Below, one piece after another: positions 22,601 through 33,975 of a stretch of DNA of 64,000 nt; position 1 is the first letter of the stretch; the number at the start of each line of letters is the position of its first letter. The translations under genes were made by a program, and so were the position numbers. A model generated the notes under the pieces. That model had not been told where the DNA came from and made no database searches. It saw only the letters and a list, made by a program, of their open reading frames with translations. Source of the DNA: Zea mays (taxonomy: Eukaryota; Streptophyta; Magnoliopsida; Poales; Poaceae); NCBI RefSeq assembly GCF_902167145.1, contig NC_050098.1:81322207-81386206 (forward strand), given 5' to 3'.

Positions 22601-23103
22601 GGTGGCCGAGGGTGTAGGGGAGGTCCTGAGGGTCACGGCGATGTGCGGGTCGCCATCGGGGATGGTCGGAGTCGGCCGGTCCACGTGCGCAGGCGGGGGA
22701 GCTCGTCGGCGGCGAGGAGTCCGGCCTATCTAGGGCACAATTGACCTATCAAACGGGTCAGAGAGCTTCACCAGGGATCAAGGAATGTGTGTGCGCGAGG
22801 AATTGAAGAACGGCTCACCGGATTGCTCGGTCTACGCGCGTAGGCGGGCGGTAGAAGTCCGGTGAGGGCGATCTTAGACTTCCGGTGAAGTTCTGCCGGG
22901 TCCGAGGGCAGCGAAAGCTTCACAAGCTACTGGTGAAGCTAACCGAGCGGCTGGCGCGGCTTGGAAGTGACTGGAGTGGGCTGGCCACGGTGGCCGAGGC
23001 TCTGGCGGCAATGGCGGGCGGAAAAAGAGCTTGCCGGAGCTAAGGAGGGGCGTTTGGCCGACGAAGGTGAGCACGAGGTGAGGTGAGGCGTGCCCGGGGA
23101 GGC

Positions 23104-23109
23104 TTTATA
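23104..23109 (-). promoter_or_regulatory. TATA box of 3' LTR B
   Basis: TATAAA on the minus strand in GGCTTTATAGGCGC, at the family's conserved position. Confidence 0.6.
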
Positions 23110-23981
23110 GGCGCGGGCGAGCACGACCGAGGGTGAGGGCGCGCGGCGGACTTGACTGAACGCTGGGGCGAGCGTGCGCGCGGGTTGGGCGAACGCCGAC
23201 GTGCTGACCAGGGTCGAACACGTGTGCTCGTTCGTTCTGCCCAAGTTCTGGCGCGTGTAGTCATTCATCCGAGCCTGCTCTCGCCTTGGTCAGTGCACAA
23301 AACCTCTTCTCCTCCCTGCAAGCTATCGATCTTATGTGGGGGTCATAGGATTTTGCCTACTGGTTTCAGAGATTTGGAGCCCGGAAATCCAGTCTGTCTC
23401 TCTGCTCAAACCCAAGGCAAATCCAGGGTTTTGTTGTGTCTAGGGCTCGCGTCCCATTGCCATCTTCTGGCATGTGACAGAGGAGTTAGTTAGACACGTT
23501 TTTGTCAATGGGGTCATTAGGATTCGAGCTAGGGATCAAGGTGAACACGCTTGGTCTTTCGCTCAAGGTCGGAAATTCAGAATTCTGAATTTCAGAATTC
23601 CCTATTGAGTCCCCACTTGAGAAGCTTGCTTGGGGTTTTGTTTAAATTATTTTGGCCAAGCTTCCTTAATCTTTATTGTTTCTTATTAAATATACTTCAA
23701 TGTTTATATTTGGCCTAAGCCATGATTCTATATTTTTCATACTCTTTTGCTTTTTCTCTTCAATTTTGCTTATAGAGCTCAATTAGGATTGTTATTAGGG
23801 TTTCAACATTTTGCCCTTTGGAAAAACTCATTTGTTTTGAACATGATGCTTTTAAGTATAAACTTAGTGGATCCTTTATTCTTAAGTCAATTTGATGCTC
23901 ATGCTCAATTTGGTTCACATAAAATGATGGTTCTTGGGTTAGCACTTGAGAGAAACCCTAGGTGACACTGGGGTGTCACAA

Positions 23982-23993
23982 CCTTCCCCCCTT
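23982..23993 (-). other. Polypurine tract of element B
   Basis: The complement of AAGGGGGGAAGG, one base from the 3' LTR. Identical to the tract of A. Confidence 0.9.
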
Positions 23994-24224
23994 AAAGGAA
24001 TCTCGTCCCGAGATTCGGGTCAGAGTCCTCCCGGGGTGAAGCGAAGGGTGAGACTTACATGAAGTGGGTGCTTATTATTAGGGCAAACTGCTCTTCGAAT
24101 GTCATTCTCTTTGCAACTTCAGAAGGAAGTCCTATTAAGTTTTGTTTCATAATTACTTCATTCTGATTTAAGATTATTTTTCTGAAATTTAGATTCGAAG
24201 GGCAGGAGGAGGGGTTGGGTGTGA

Positions 24225-25640
24225 TTACGTACCAATTTCCTTACGTAGGCAATCGGGAAAGTTGGATCGCAAGAATTCCTCAGTCTCCCAGGTAGCTTCT
24301 TCCTCTGAGTGATTACTCCACTGGACCTTGTACATCTTGATCGATTTAGCCCGAGTTGATCTTTCTTTGCAATCCAGAATCTTGGAAGGGTACTCTTGGT
24401 ACGATAGATCTGGCTCTATCTCCAATTCTGGTTCTGCTATGATCTCGGTCGGCAATCGAACACACTTCTTTTCAGCTGAGATACATGGAACACACTGTGG
24501 ATGGCAGACATTTTTGGAGGTAACATCAATTTATATGCCACGGGTCCACAGGCTTCTATGACCTCATAAGGTCCAATGTAACGAGGGGCTAGCTTGCCTT
24601 TGATCCCAAACCTCTGCACTCCATTGGTGGGTGATACCTTGAGATAAACAAAATCTCCCACCTCGAACTGGAGAGGTTTCCTTCTTTTATCATGGTAACT
24701 CTTCTGCCTGGCCTGAGCAGCTTCTAGATTCTTCCTGATTAGTCTGACCTTCCTTTCGGCTTCAGTCACTAAGTCAGGTCCAAAAACTTCTCTTTCTCCA
24801 GGCTGAGACCAATTGAGCGGTGTTCTACACCTTCTTCCATAAAGGGCTTCAAAAGGTGCCATCCTTAGGCTGGAAAGATAACTGTTGTTATAAGCAAACT
24901 CTGCCAAGGAGAGGTGCTTATCCCAGTTCTTGCCACAATCGATTGCACAGACTATCAGCATGTCTTCAAGAATTTGGTTTACCCTTTCAGTCTGACCATC
25001 AGTTTGTGGGTGGTAAGCTGAACTTTTGATTAGCTTGGTTCCCAAAGACTCCTGTAGTTGTTCCCAAAATCTGGCAACAAATTGGGCTCCTCGGTCAGAT
25101 ACAATGGTCCGAGGCAATACGTGCAAACACATGATCCGGTCAATGTACAACTCTGCATACTTTTGAGCCTTATCAGTGGTGTGCATAGGGAGAAAATGTA
25201 CCACTTTCGTCAGTCAGTCCACAATAACCCAAATTGAATCATGATGACGAGAGGTGTTGGGCAGACCTACGATGAAATCCATGCTGATGTCATCCCATTT
25301 CCACGAAGGTATAGACAGGGGTTGCAAAGCTCCAGCTGATTTCAAGTGGCTGGCCTTTATCCTCTGACAGGTGTCACATTCCGATACATATTGGGCTATC
25401 TCCATCTTCATTCTGGTCCACTAATACAAAGGCTTCAGATCATGGTACATTTTGGTGCTTCCCGGATGCATAGAGAATTGGGAGAGATGAGCCTTGTCCA
25501 AGATTTTCTTCTTGAGGTCCTTGTTTTTGGGAATCACCAATCTGCTTTTAAACCACAATACACCCATTCCATCTTGGCGGAAACATTTATACTTCTCAAC
25601 CTTCTGATGGAGATTCTCCTTGATAATTTGTACTCCCTTG
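24225..25640 (-). pseudogene. pol: Integrase with chromodomain (element B)
   Basis: The frames 25640-25421, 25411-25214, 25204-24437 and 24455-24225 are separated by stops near 25421 and 25214 and a frameshift near 24450. They carry the HPGSTKMYHDLKPLY zinc-finger region, CDTCQRIKASH, MDFIVGLPNTS, IVSDRGAQF and TERVNQILEDM, and end with a Tekay-type chromodomain (SKILDCKERSTRAKSIKMYK, EEATWETEEFL). Residue spacing matches A except for two extra codons after RFWEQ, which are probably ancestral. Confidence 0.9.
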
Positions 25641-25649
25641 TCACTGAGC

Positions 25650-26170
25650 TGGGCCATGATGATCTGATCTTGCAAAGCTGGCTCAACAGAAATGTAAGAC
25701 AAAGCACCAGAAGGAATCACTTCAATCTGCATCTTGCTCAACTCATCACACAAGGTGTTGATACGAGAATCCATCAGAATACAATTGCATTGCAACTTCC
25801 GACTCAAGGCATCTGCTACCACATTGGCTTTTCCTGGGTGATAATGTACCTCTGGGTCATAGTCCTTGATCAGCTCTAGCCATCTTCTCTGCCTCATGTT
25901 GAGATCAGCCTGAGTAAAGATATACTTAAGGCTCTTATAATCAGTGAAGATGTTGCAGTGGGTTCCCATTAAATAGCGCCTCCACATTTGTAATGCATGA
26001 ACCACTGCTGCCAACTCAAGGTCATGAGTGGGATAATTCTGCTCATGAGGCCTGAGTGCTCTTGAAGCGTAAGCAATGACTCGGTTGTCTTGCATCAAGA
26101 CAGAACCTAGTCTAGTGCCAAAGGCATCACAATACACATCAAAAGGCTTGCTGCTGTCGGGTTGCGCTAA
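25650..26170 (-). pseudogene. pol: RNase H domain (element B)
   Basis: KPFDVYCDAFGTRLGSVLMQ, ALRPHEQNYPTHDLELAAVV and HPGKANVVADALSRK give the full Ty3 RNase H in one frame with the RT tail and integrase N-terminus (26455-25421). A Ser-to-Phe change sits next to the first catalytic Asp (DAF in place of the DAS of A). Confidence 0.88.
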
Positions 26171-27590
26171 CACTAGTGTTGTGGTCAGATGTTGCCTCAA
26201 TGCATGGAAGGCATCTTCGCACTTCTGACTCCAAACAAACTTGGCTTCTTTCTTCAGCAGCTCAGTTATAGGCTTCACAATTCGAGAGAAATCCTCAATA
26301 AATCTTCGGTAATAACCAACTAATCCCAGAAAACTCCAAATCTGACGGACAGTCATTGGTGGCTTCCAGTTCATCACCTCTTGCACCTTATCAGGATCAA
26401 CATCTATTCCTGCCTGAGAGATAGTGTGACCCAAGAATTGATTTCCTTTAGCCAAAAATCACATTTTGACAACTTGGCATAAATGTGGTGCTCTCGCAGA
26501 CGTTGAAGTACTACATGCAAATGCCCGACATGTTCTTCTTCGTTTTTTGAGTACACCTAGATATTATCGATGAAAACCACTACGAATTTGTCCAATTCAG
26601 GCATGAAAACAGAATTCATCAGATACATGAAATATGCTGGTGCATTAGTCAGCCCGAAAGACATCACCAAGAATTCATATAGCCCATATCTGGTTGAGAA
26701 TGCCGTCTTCGGAATATTGCTTGCTCGTATCTTGATCTGATGGTAGCCGGAGCGGAGGTCTATCTTGGAAAACACTTTGGCTCCGACCAACTCGTCAAAA
26801 AGAACATCAATACGAGGCAAAGGATACTTGTTCTTGATAGTCACCGCATTAAGAGGGCGGTAATCTATACACAGCCTCAAGCTTTCATCTTTCTTCTTCA
26901 CAAACAGGGCTGGACATCCCCAAGGCGAAGTACTTGGGCGAATAAATCCCTTGTCCAGCAACTCCTGCAATTGCTTCTTCAATTCTGCCAACTCAACGGG
27001 TGGCATTCGGTAACGCCTCTTGGAAATTGGTGTTGTTCTCGGTTGCAACTCGATGGCGAATTCAATATCCCGGTCTGGTGGCATTCCCGGCAATTCATCA
27101 GGAAAGACATCTGCATACTCACAAACCACTGGAATCTTCTTCAGAGGTAACTCCGTCATAGAGAAAGCACATGACTGAGTAGAACCTTGACTGGGCAGAA
27201 TTAAGGTGAAGTTCTCACAGAACGGGGAATTGATTTCCACGATGCAGCTGGCTACATCAAGCACTACTTGGTGTAGGGTCATCCAATTAGCTCCCAAAAT
27301 AATGTCCACATTTTCCAAACACAACACAAGAAGGGTGGTTTTGACAATGTGGCTTCCCAGTTGAATAGGCACACTTTGGTTTAATTGATTAGTTGCAATT
27401 TTACCCCTAGGTGTGGCTATCATAAATGACCCTTTTGAGTGAGAGAAGGGCAGTTGACATTTAGCACTGAACTTTTGGCTGATGAAACTATGAGATGCAC
27501 CAAAATCAAACAGAATTAAAGCAGGTTGATTATAAACTGAAAAGATACCGGTCATGATGGGAGCTCCCTCAGGTACTTCCTCCAGAGTAG
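26171..27590 (-). pseudogene. pol: Protease and reverse transcriptase (element B)
   Basis: One long frame at 27705-26557 covers the gag end, PR and most of RT. The protease motif reads [10 protein letters not shown], with Phe where DSG/DTG is expected. The RT has [20 protein letters not shown] and [13 protein letters not shown]. The polymerase box reads FIDN followed by Ile-stop, so the second catalytic Asp is lost and TTG has become TAG near 26560. The RT tail ([20 protein letters not shown]) resumes near 26440. These changes alone would abolish protease and polymerase function. Confidence 0.9.
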
Positions 27591-28652
27591 TGAAGTTGAG
27601 CTTCCCTTGCCTGACTTGTAACTTCTGCTTTCTTCCCTTGTCTTGATTTGGTGCTGGCATCTGCCTTTGCTGGTTCCTGGGACGATTCTTGGCATAGTGG
27701 CCCACATTGCCACAAGTGAAGCATTTGTTCCCATTGCCCTAGCGGAACTGCTGCTGCTGCTGCGGAGGCTGATTGTTCCTTGGAGCGGGAGCTGGAAAGC
27801 GGTTGGGTGCCGACTGCTGCTGAGGTGGCCTGATCACCCATCTGCCTGCCTGCTGCTAAAAACCCTGCTCTGATTGTGAGAAACAATCTTGAACCTCTAG
27901 GCCTGAGCGGATGGTGCTGCCATTGGTGCGTTTCTCTTCTTCTCTGCCCGGTGAGCTACAATACAGTCCTCCTGGGAGATGGCCAGGTTGACCAACTCAT
28001 TGAAGCTATCAACCCGGACAGTGTTGAGTCATTCCTGTAGCTTGGTGTTAAGACCCCTGCGGAAGCGGTCTCTCTTCTTCTCATCAGAATCAGCATGGTA
28101 ACCTGCATACTGGCACAGATCGTTGAAGGCCTGAGCGTACTGCAATACCATACGGGTTCATTGATTGAGTGCCAGAAACTCATTCAGCTTGCGATCAAGA
28201 ATGCCAGCTGGGATGTGGTGCCCTCTGAAAGCAGTCTTGAATTCCTCCCAAGACACTTCACGATCTGCGGGGAGCATAGCACGGAAGTGGTCCCACCAAG
28301 TCCGAGTAGGGCCGCGAAGCTGCTACGCGGCGAAGCGAGCCTTGGCTTCATCAGGGTAGTCTCCCGTGAGGAGGGGAAACTTGGACTCAATGACACGGAG
28401 CCATACGTCGGCATCCAATGGATCCTCTGCCTTGGTGAACAAGGGTGGTTGCGTGCTAAGGAACTCCTAGTAGGTTGTCGCTGCCGGAGGTCGCTGATGC
28501 TGGCCTCCACCATGCTGCTGAGGGTGGGGCTGGCGCTGCAAGAGCTGTCGCAGAATCTCATTCTGCTGGGCCATCAGCTCCTGCATTGTGGGAGATGGAG
28601 GAGGTGGGGGGGGAACCTGCTCGTTATGCCCGCGATGCTGCCTAGCTGCCAT
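27591..28652 (-). pseudogene. gag: gag (element B), disrupted
   Basis: Starts MAARQHRGHNEQVPPPPPP at 28652 after CTGTTTTCAG. The capsid region is recognisable (FLSTQPPLFTKAEDPLD, REVSWEEFKTAF), but stops occur near 28470, 28325, 28160 and 28035. The zinc knuckle (near 27723-27680) has lost its last Cys, replaced by Arg ([10 protein letters not shown]). The amber codon at 27739-27741, four residues before the knuckle, is at the same place as in A. Confidence 0.85.
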
Positions 28653-28911
28653 CTGAAAACAGAGATTGTCGCCATTGTTATCCCATCTCACAATCTCGAA
28701 CGACAAGCTATTATCTCATATGGAAGGAAAAATGCCATAATCATAATATGAGGTTCGAAATGAAGATAACATGGTTACAAAACATCCCACAGATTTCAAA
28801 AGTTCATAGGGTTACATCAATTAGGGGAAGGTACCCCTAAGCCTAGTTCAAAATCTGACATTAACTAAGCTCGCGTAGTGTTCTATCCACCTAAAGTGTC
28901 AAAGTGACTGA
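28653..28911 (-). other. ORF0-gag spacer of element B
   Basis: Non-coding stretch equivalent to 9834-10090 in A, ending in the acceptor-like CTGTTTTCAG before the gag ATG. Confidence 0.4.
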
Positions 28912-29787
28912 TCAACCCTGAGCAGTGGAAGCGACACTGGATGCGGGTGAAGGGGGCATCGCGGAGGTAGTCCCATTGGCACCAGGGGCTGGTCCTAACT
29001 CCTCGGGAGCCTCTTCTCACTCGCTTCCGGCCTCATTGGCCTCCATCTCCAAGTGGTGCATGTCTAGGTGGTCATTAGCTTCTTCGAGTTTCCGCTGCAC
29101 ATCATGGAGCTGGTTCTCGAAGACATCAATAGTGTTGTCTCGGATCTCCACATGCTGCTCCAAGGTGGTAATGCGCTGGCTCAGCCTTTCCACCTGTAGA
29201 TCCTTCTCCACCAACTCGGAGGATAAATCGACCACAAAATCTTCTCGACTGTCGAGGGTGAGCTTGGTGGTTTGAGCGATGTTAGCAAGATGTGCCATAG
29301 CGTCGCTCTGCAGGGCCTGGAGGCGGTACAGCGCACTAATGCACTGAACAGTGACCCTCCCAACCAAGTTAGGATACATTGCCCACACATCTTTCACATG
29401 GCTCACGCGGTTACACCACATGGGGTCATCCTTCTTCTCAGCAGGGAAGAGTCCCAAGGGGTGCATCACCATCTCCAGGGGATGGCAGCCACAGAAGGTC
29501 GTCAGAGTCTTCATGGCTGCTGCCTTAGTGGTGTCATCCGTTCTAAATCCAATTGTCTCAGAGTCAAGAGAACGCCAACCCGGCTGAAGGGGATGAGCCT
29601 CCAAAGTCAGCCAGACCCGACAACGAGGCACCTGATGCTCCTCATACAGCTGCACCGTGTACAAAGGGGGCGTAGGGTAACCGGCGTAGTTAAGCACTTC
29701 CCATAAGATGGAAGGAAAGCCATCGTGAGAAAGGAAGTTAGAGCTGAAATGAGTGTCTCCTCCACTGGCGGGGGTGGGTGAATTCAT
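28912..29787 (-). pseudogene. ORF0 upstream of gag (element B), one premature stop
   Basis: Exactly 876 bp from ATG to TGA. The only break is TGA at 29017-29019 (codon 257, where A has GGA), so the first 256 residues are open. Begins MNSPTPASGGDTHFSSNF. Contains TLEAHPLQPGWRSLDSETIG and CHPLEMVMHPLGLFPAEKKD, then the heptad-patterned region VEKDLQVERLSQRITTLEQH and an acidic end. Highly similar to A's copy across the whole length, with both changes and silent differences. No catalytic motif is visible. The length fits a coiled-coil accessory protein. Confidence 0.72.
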
Positions 29788-30146
29788 CTGCGGAAGGGTA
29801 TCAAAGGTAAAGATTATGGTGGAAGGAAGAAAAATAAAAGAGCCTGGATGGTTTTTAAAGGAAGCGGGTTAGCTCAATTTTTAATTCCTTTTTGTGTTTA
29901 TAATGCATGCATGCTGGAAGTAACGTCTCCTCTCCGAATAATAGGGTGCTTTTAGGGCTTCCTTAAAAGTCTAAGTACTGGCCCACGGGGCCTACTTAAT
30001 TAGCCACCTATTTTCCCCTTTATGCCTAAGGCCTTTCGTCCTAGGTCTAGCGGTCTAGTCCTGACGATTCGTAGCAGTTTCTAGGCAAGTTTTAGATTTT
30101 GAAAATTGGTATTCATGGTTTATTGTCCTTCTTTGTGGTGGAATTT

Positions 30147-30158
30147 GCTCCGATACCA
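30147..30158 (-). other. Primer binding site of element B
   Basis: TGGTATCGGAGC on the minus strand, two bases after the 5' LTR. One mismatch to the initiator-tRNA-Met PBS found in A. Confidence 0.88.
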
Positions 30159-30474
30159 ACTGTGGCAGAACCGCCCGAATTATTCCAGCTTAAGTGCTTA
30201 AGTCACGCCTTAGGGGCAGTAACACACTTAAATCGGAATAACCCGTCAGTCCCTCAGATCTAGTCTGATAAAGCCACTTAACCAGCATCAAATTCCACAA
30301 TCTCACTCGAAGGTGAGTCACAGAAGAAATACAATAAAGCAGGAAACCTCAAATTAAGTACTGAAGTTATTACATGAATCGGAGTTTTTCAAGTTGCTGA
30401 TAAGAGTTTATAAAATAAAATGCAGTGGATAATCGATGTCGTCGATAGCGAGGAAATGGGCAAGGCCCAACCCA

Positions 30475-30567
30475 CTACTCCTCGTGATCCTCTCCTGCCG
30501 GAGCAGCATCCCACTCGACCGTCCAACCCGGTGGCAGGGTGGTAGGCCAAGTCACACCATCAACCAT
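30475..30567 (-). CDS. 30-aa LTR-embedded sense ORF (5' LTR B)
   Basis: Same 30-residue frame as in the other LTRs, with Asp for Glu in the acidic tail (GEDHEE). Would lie in the leader of B's RNA. Confidence 0.4.
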   Translation of the reverse strand: MVDGVTWPTTLPPGWTVEWDAAPAGEDHEE

Positions 30568-31491
30568 ATCCTGAAGCGTACCTACAAAATTATGCCACAA
30601 ACATGGCTGAGTATACTAATACTCAGCTAGACTTACCCGGTGTGAGGAATCTACTCCTCTACCTCTAGATCATGCAGCTGTTTGGCTGAGGGGTTGGGTT
30701 TGCCAAAAGCACTAGCTGTATCTAAAACCAAGTTTTAGCTTTTCGAATTCTAACATCATTAGCTTTACTAAGTTTGCTCCTTCTAAGCATACATGGTAAC
30801 AAGCATTTAGTGCAATCAACAAATTGTCTCATGTAACCTCATTTCACTTCTTACTCAATGTAATACAAGGGGACAGGCAGTCTCATTAGCTGCGAGAAGT
30901 AGACGATTCGAATCGAGTTTTATCCTTGCAAGGTAAACCTAAACACACGACATGTCAGGGTGCTCCGACCCCACACATGTCAACCGTCCCCATCGATTCC
31001 CCGTGTGCGTCCAGGCCTCACCGCCTTGGCATACAATGCTCCACTGACCCCGGCTGCCACCGTGCAGTGACCGCACTTGTACCCACCATAGCTAGCATGG
31101 GAGACCCAGTCTCAGGTCGCATGAGGGATAAGTTCGCGCCCGACTTCACTCAGGTACTAGGTTTACCGGTTACCATATTTCCCGACATGTGCTTAGTACG
31201 TTCAAAAGCTTGACTCAGGTATCCACACATTAATCCTTAATTCCTTTTTCCCGTCTCATGAACAAGGCATCCTCCCTGGATCTAAGTCCATAGACCAACA
31301 AATATCCCGTTATCAAGATGAATACAATCAATTCCTGACCTCGCGCGAGTGCTAGAAAAATCACTCGACTTCTACCGAGATCCTGATTTGCATAGCAGCT
31401 ACTCGACCTAGCATACTAGTATCAATCTCAAAAAGGTATCCTAAGTTCATGCAACTAGAGGTTTCAAGCAACTCCTACACTTAAGCGCACA

Positions 31492-31719
31492 TTACAATCC
31501 TACAAGCATTAAGTGTAGTAAAGTAGCATATAATAATACGGTTATGCATAAAAATCGGGGCTTGCCTTCAATACCTAGGGCTGCGGGGAGATCCTCGATA
31601 GCAGCCTCAGGAGCTTGCTCCTGGTCTTCCTCTTGGATAGTTCCTTTCTTGGGGATGAGCACGTACTCTCCGTCAGCGAGATTACAATCTAATGAATGCA
31701 ATGAGTAAGATACATGCAT
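31492..31719 (-). CDS. 75-aa acidic sense ORF in 5' LTR B
   Basis: Homologue of 17875-18039. Starts MHVSYSLHSLDCNLADGEYV and keeps the QEEDQEQAPEAAIEDLPAAL acidic core. It reads on into a hydrophobic tail (LCITVLLYATLLHLMLVGL) because the TAG present in A is absent. Function unknown. Confidence 0.35.
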   Translation of the reverse strand: MHVSYSLHSLDCNLADGEYVLIPKKGTIQEEDQEQAPEAAIEDLPAALGIEGKPRFLCITVLLYATLLHLMLVGL

Positions 31720-33969
31720 GATATGATATGTGCTTTAGCAATTAAACTTTGATGGTGAATGATCCACTTAAATTAGATAGAGTTAAATCTTGTTACACAA
31801 GATTTTTGGTGGTATTCTTAGTAATTTAGATCACACTCAGTTAAATTAAGTGGTAAGTCCATTTTGGTGTTCCACTAAATTCTTTTTAAAGTCTTATTGA
31901 GAATTGTCAAGATTTCAAGTTGGACTTATTGGGGCGAGGTTTATCTTTCCTTTCTTTCCCTTGATCTCCTTTATGTTTTTAGAGTGGGTTTGAACTACAA
32001 GTTATCTTAATAAATTTCCAAAACTTCTGTAAAATTACAGTAGCTTATTACTGGTGTATAATTCTCTGTCCGAAAATTTGGGGCTTAAAAAGTGAATAGT
32101 TTGCTCTGGGCAAAATTACCAAGTTTCAGGGCAGAAGGGGTGATTTGAACTACAACTACGACTTAGCAGTAGGATGTTTTCTAATACTCATTTTTGCTGG
32201 CATTTAGATGTTATAACATGACTTGGCACAATTTTCTAGCCATTAATACTTACCAGTTATTTTATTATGATTTTCCCAAGTTTCTAGCGAAAGGGGTGCT
32301 TTCTACTACCACTATATATGAAAAATATCAAACAACAGATTTCTGATTTTTCTTAGCTTCTATTTTGTGCAAGAGCAATCATTCTGAAGTTTGGCATCTT
32401 TTTGCTTAAAGGAAGGGGTGGTAGGAATTATTTGGATTAAATGGCCTTTTTTATGAAGTATTGGTAATAGGCATTATTGTACACCTTTCAATTGGGTTTG
32501 CATTTTTCTCTGGTGGCCTATCTCATTAGTGACCTAGCAAAATTTTATTTGCCCATTATTGCATTATTTTGGGTTACTAATGATTTATTCAAAATATGAC
32601 TCATTATCATGTTCTATTTATCTACCCTACTTAAAATGATGGGCTGGGGTGTTTATTATTTTTGCAGTGGGGTTTTAGTGGTTATAAGTTCACTGAATTT
32701 TTATTAATAACTTTGGGTCTGGTTTTATAACTCTAATAATTGCTTTCTAGTTGGAATAATGCTAAATAAAACATTCCACTTTAATTCTATTCTGGACTAG
32801 AGGTCTTTCTATTTTTCCTAGGTTCTCTGTTACTTAAGTAGGCTAGGAAAAATATATTCATCCAGTGGTCATTAATTTCTAAGGCCTTTCTGATTTTCCT
32901 AAGTTTTGGACAAAAATGGCTTTTAATAGATATCCCCACTAAATTTTTCAATACTGAGGTTCTCACTATTTTTAAACAATGTTTAAATGGGATTTGAACA
33001 TCTACAAATTTTCTTAAGTTCAGCACAAAAGCATAACTAATTTTACTTAATTAAACAAGGTTTGGTCAGTTTCTTTATTTATTTCTAAACTCTAAAATTT
33101 AGATCAGAAAACATAGGGTTTAGCATTTTTAATTGGTAGTCCATAATATTTAGAATCCAGCAAAATTAGTTTGACAATTTTTGGTTAAGTATCTCTCAAG
33201 TTATGAATTTCCTAAGTTCTCTGTTCATTAAAAAGATTAAACAGAAATGATTAAATGGAAAACTACTTTGCAACGGGGTCCTGGCGGGTGTTTTTAAGTT
33301 TCCTTACAGACTAGTTCTTGGGCTACTATTCAATTGAGTCGCTGACAATTCAGAAAACCCACTGGGTTCTTCTAATCCTAACCCGAGGTCCTTCCCCCAA
33401 ATCAAACAGTACCCACGGTGGAAGAAAGGGCGGAGGGGCTTACTGGCGGCGAGACTGCTCCGGTGAGGTGGCCGAGGGTGTAGGGGAGGTCCTGAGGGTC
33501 ACGGCGATGTGTGGGTCGCCGTCGAGGATGGTCGGAGTCGGCCGGTCCACGTGCGCAGGCGGGGGAGCTCGTCGGCGGCGAGGAGTCCGGCCTATCCAGG
33601 GCACAATTGACCAATCAAAAGGGTCAGAGAGCTTCACCAGGGATCAAGGAAGGTGTGTGCGCGAGGAATTGAACAACGACTCATCGGATTGCTCGGTCTA
33701 CGCGCGTAGGCGGGCGGCCAAAGTCCGGTGAGGGCGATCTTGGCCTTCCGGTGAAGTTCTGCCGGGTCCGAGGGCTGGGAAAGCTTCACAAGCTACTGGC
33801 GAAGCTAACCGAGCGGCTGGCGCGGCTTGGAAGTGACTGGAGTGGGATGGCCACGGTGGCCGAGGCTCTGGCGGCAATGGCGGGCAGAAAAAGAGCTCAC
33901 CGGAGCTAAGGAGGAGCGTCTAGCCGACTAAGGTGAGCACAGGGTGCGGTGAGGCGCGCCCGGGGAGGC

Positions 33970-33975
33970 TTTATA
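33970..33975 (-). promoter_or_regulatory. TATA box of 5' LTR B
   Basis: TATAAA in GGCTTTATAGGCGC (minus), followed by the GC-rich leader. This would be the promoter for B's genomic RNA. Confidence 0.65.

Larger units (their letters stand above)
19439..23980 (-). repeat. Main part of the 3' LTR of element B
   Basis: Continues the LTR that was cut at 4475; together 4688 bp against 4665 bp for the 5' LTR. Ends GGGGTGTCACA at 23980 next to the PPT. Carries a TATA box at 23104-23109 (minus), the 30-aa ORF at 19607-19699 (minus), and a stop in the 54-aa ORF. Inside 21110-21150 there is a short rearranged patch (a repeat of the 21050-21065 sequence) not seen in the 5' LTR. Confidence 0.94.
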
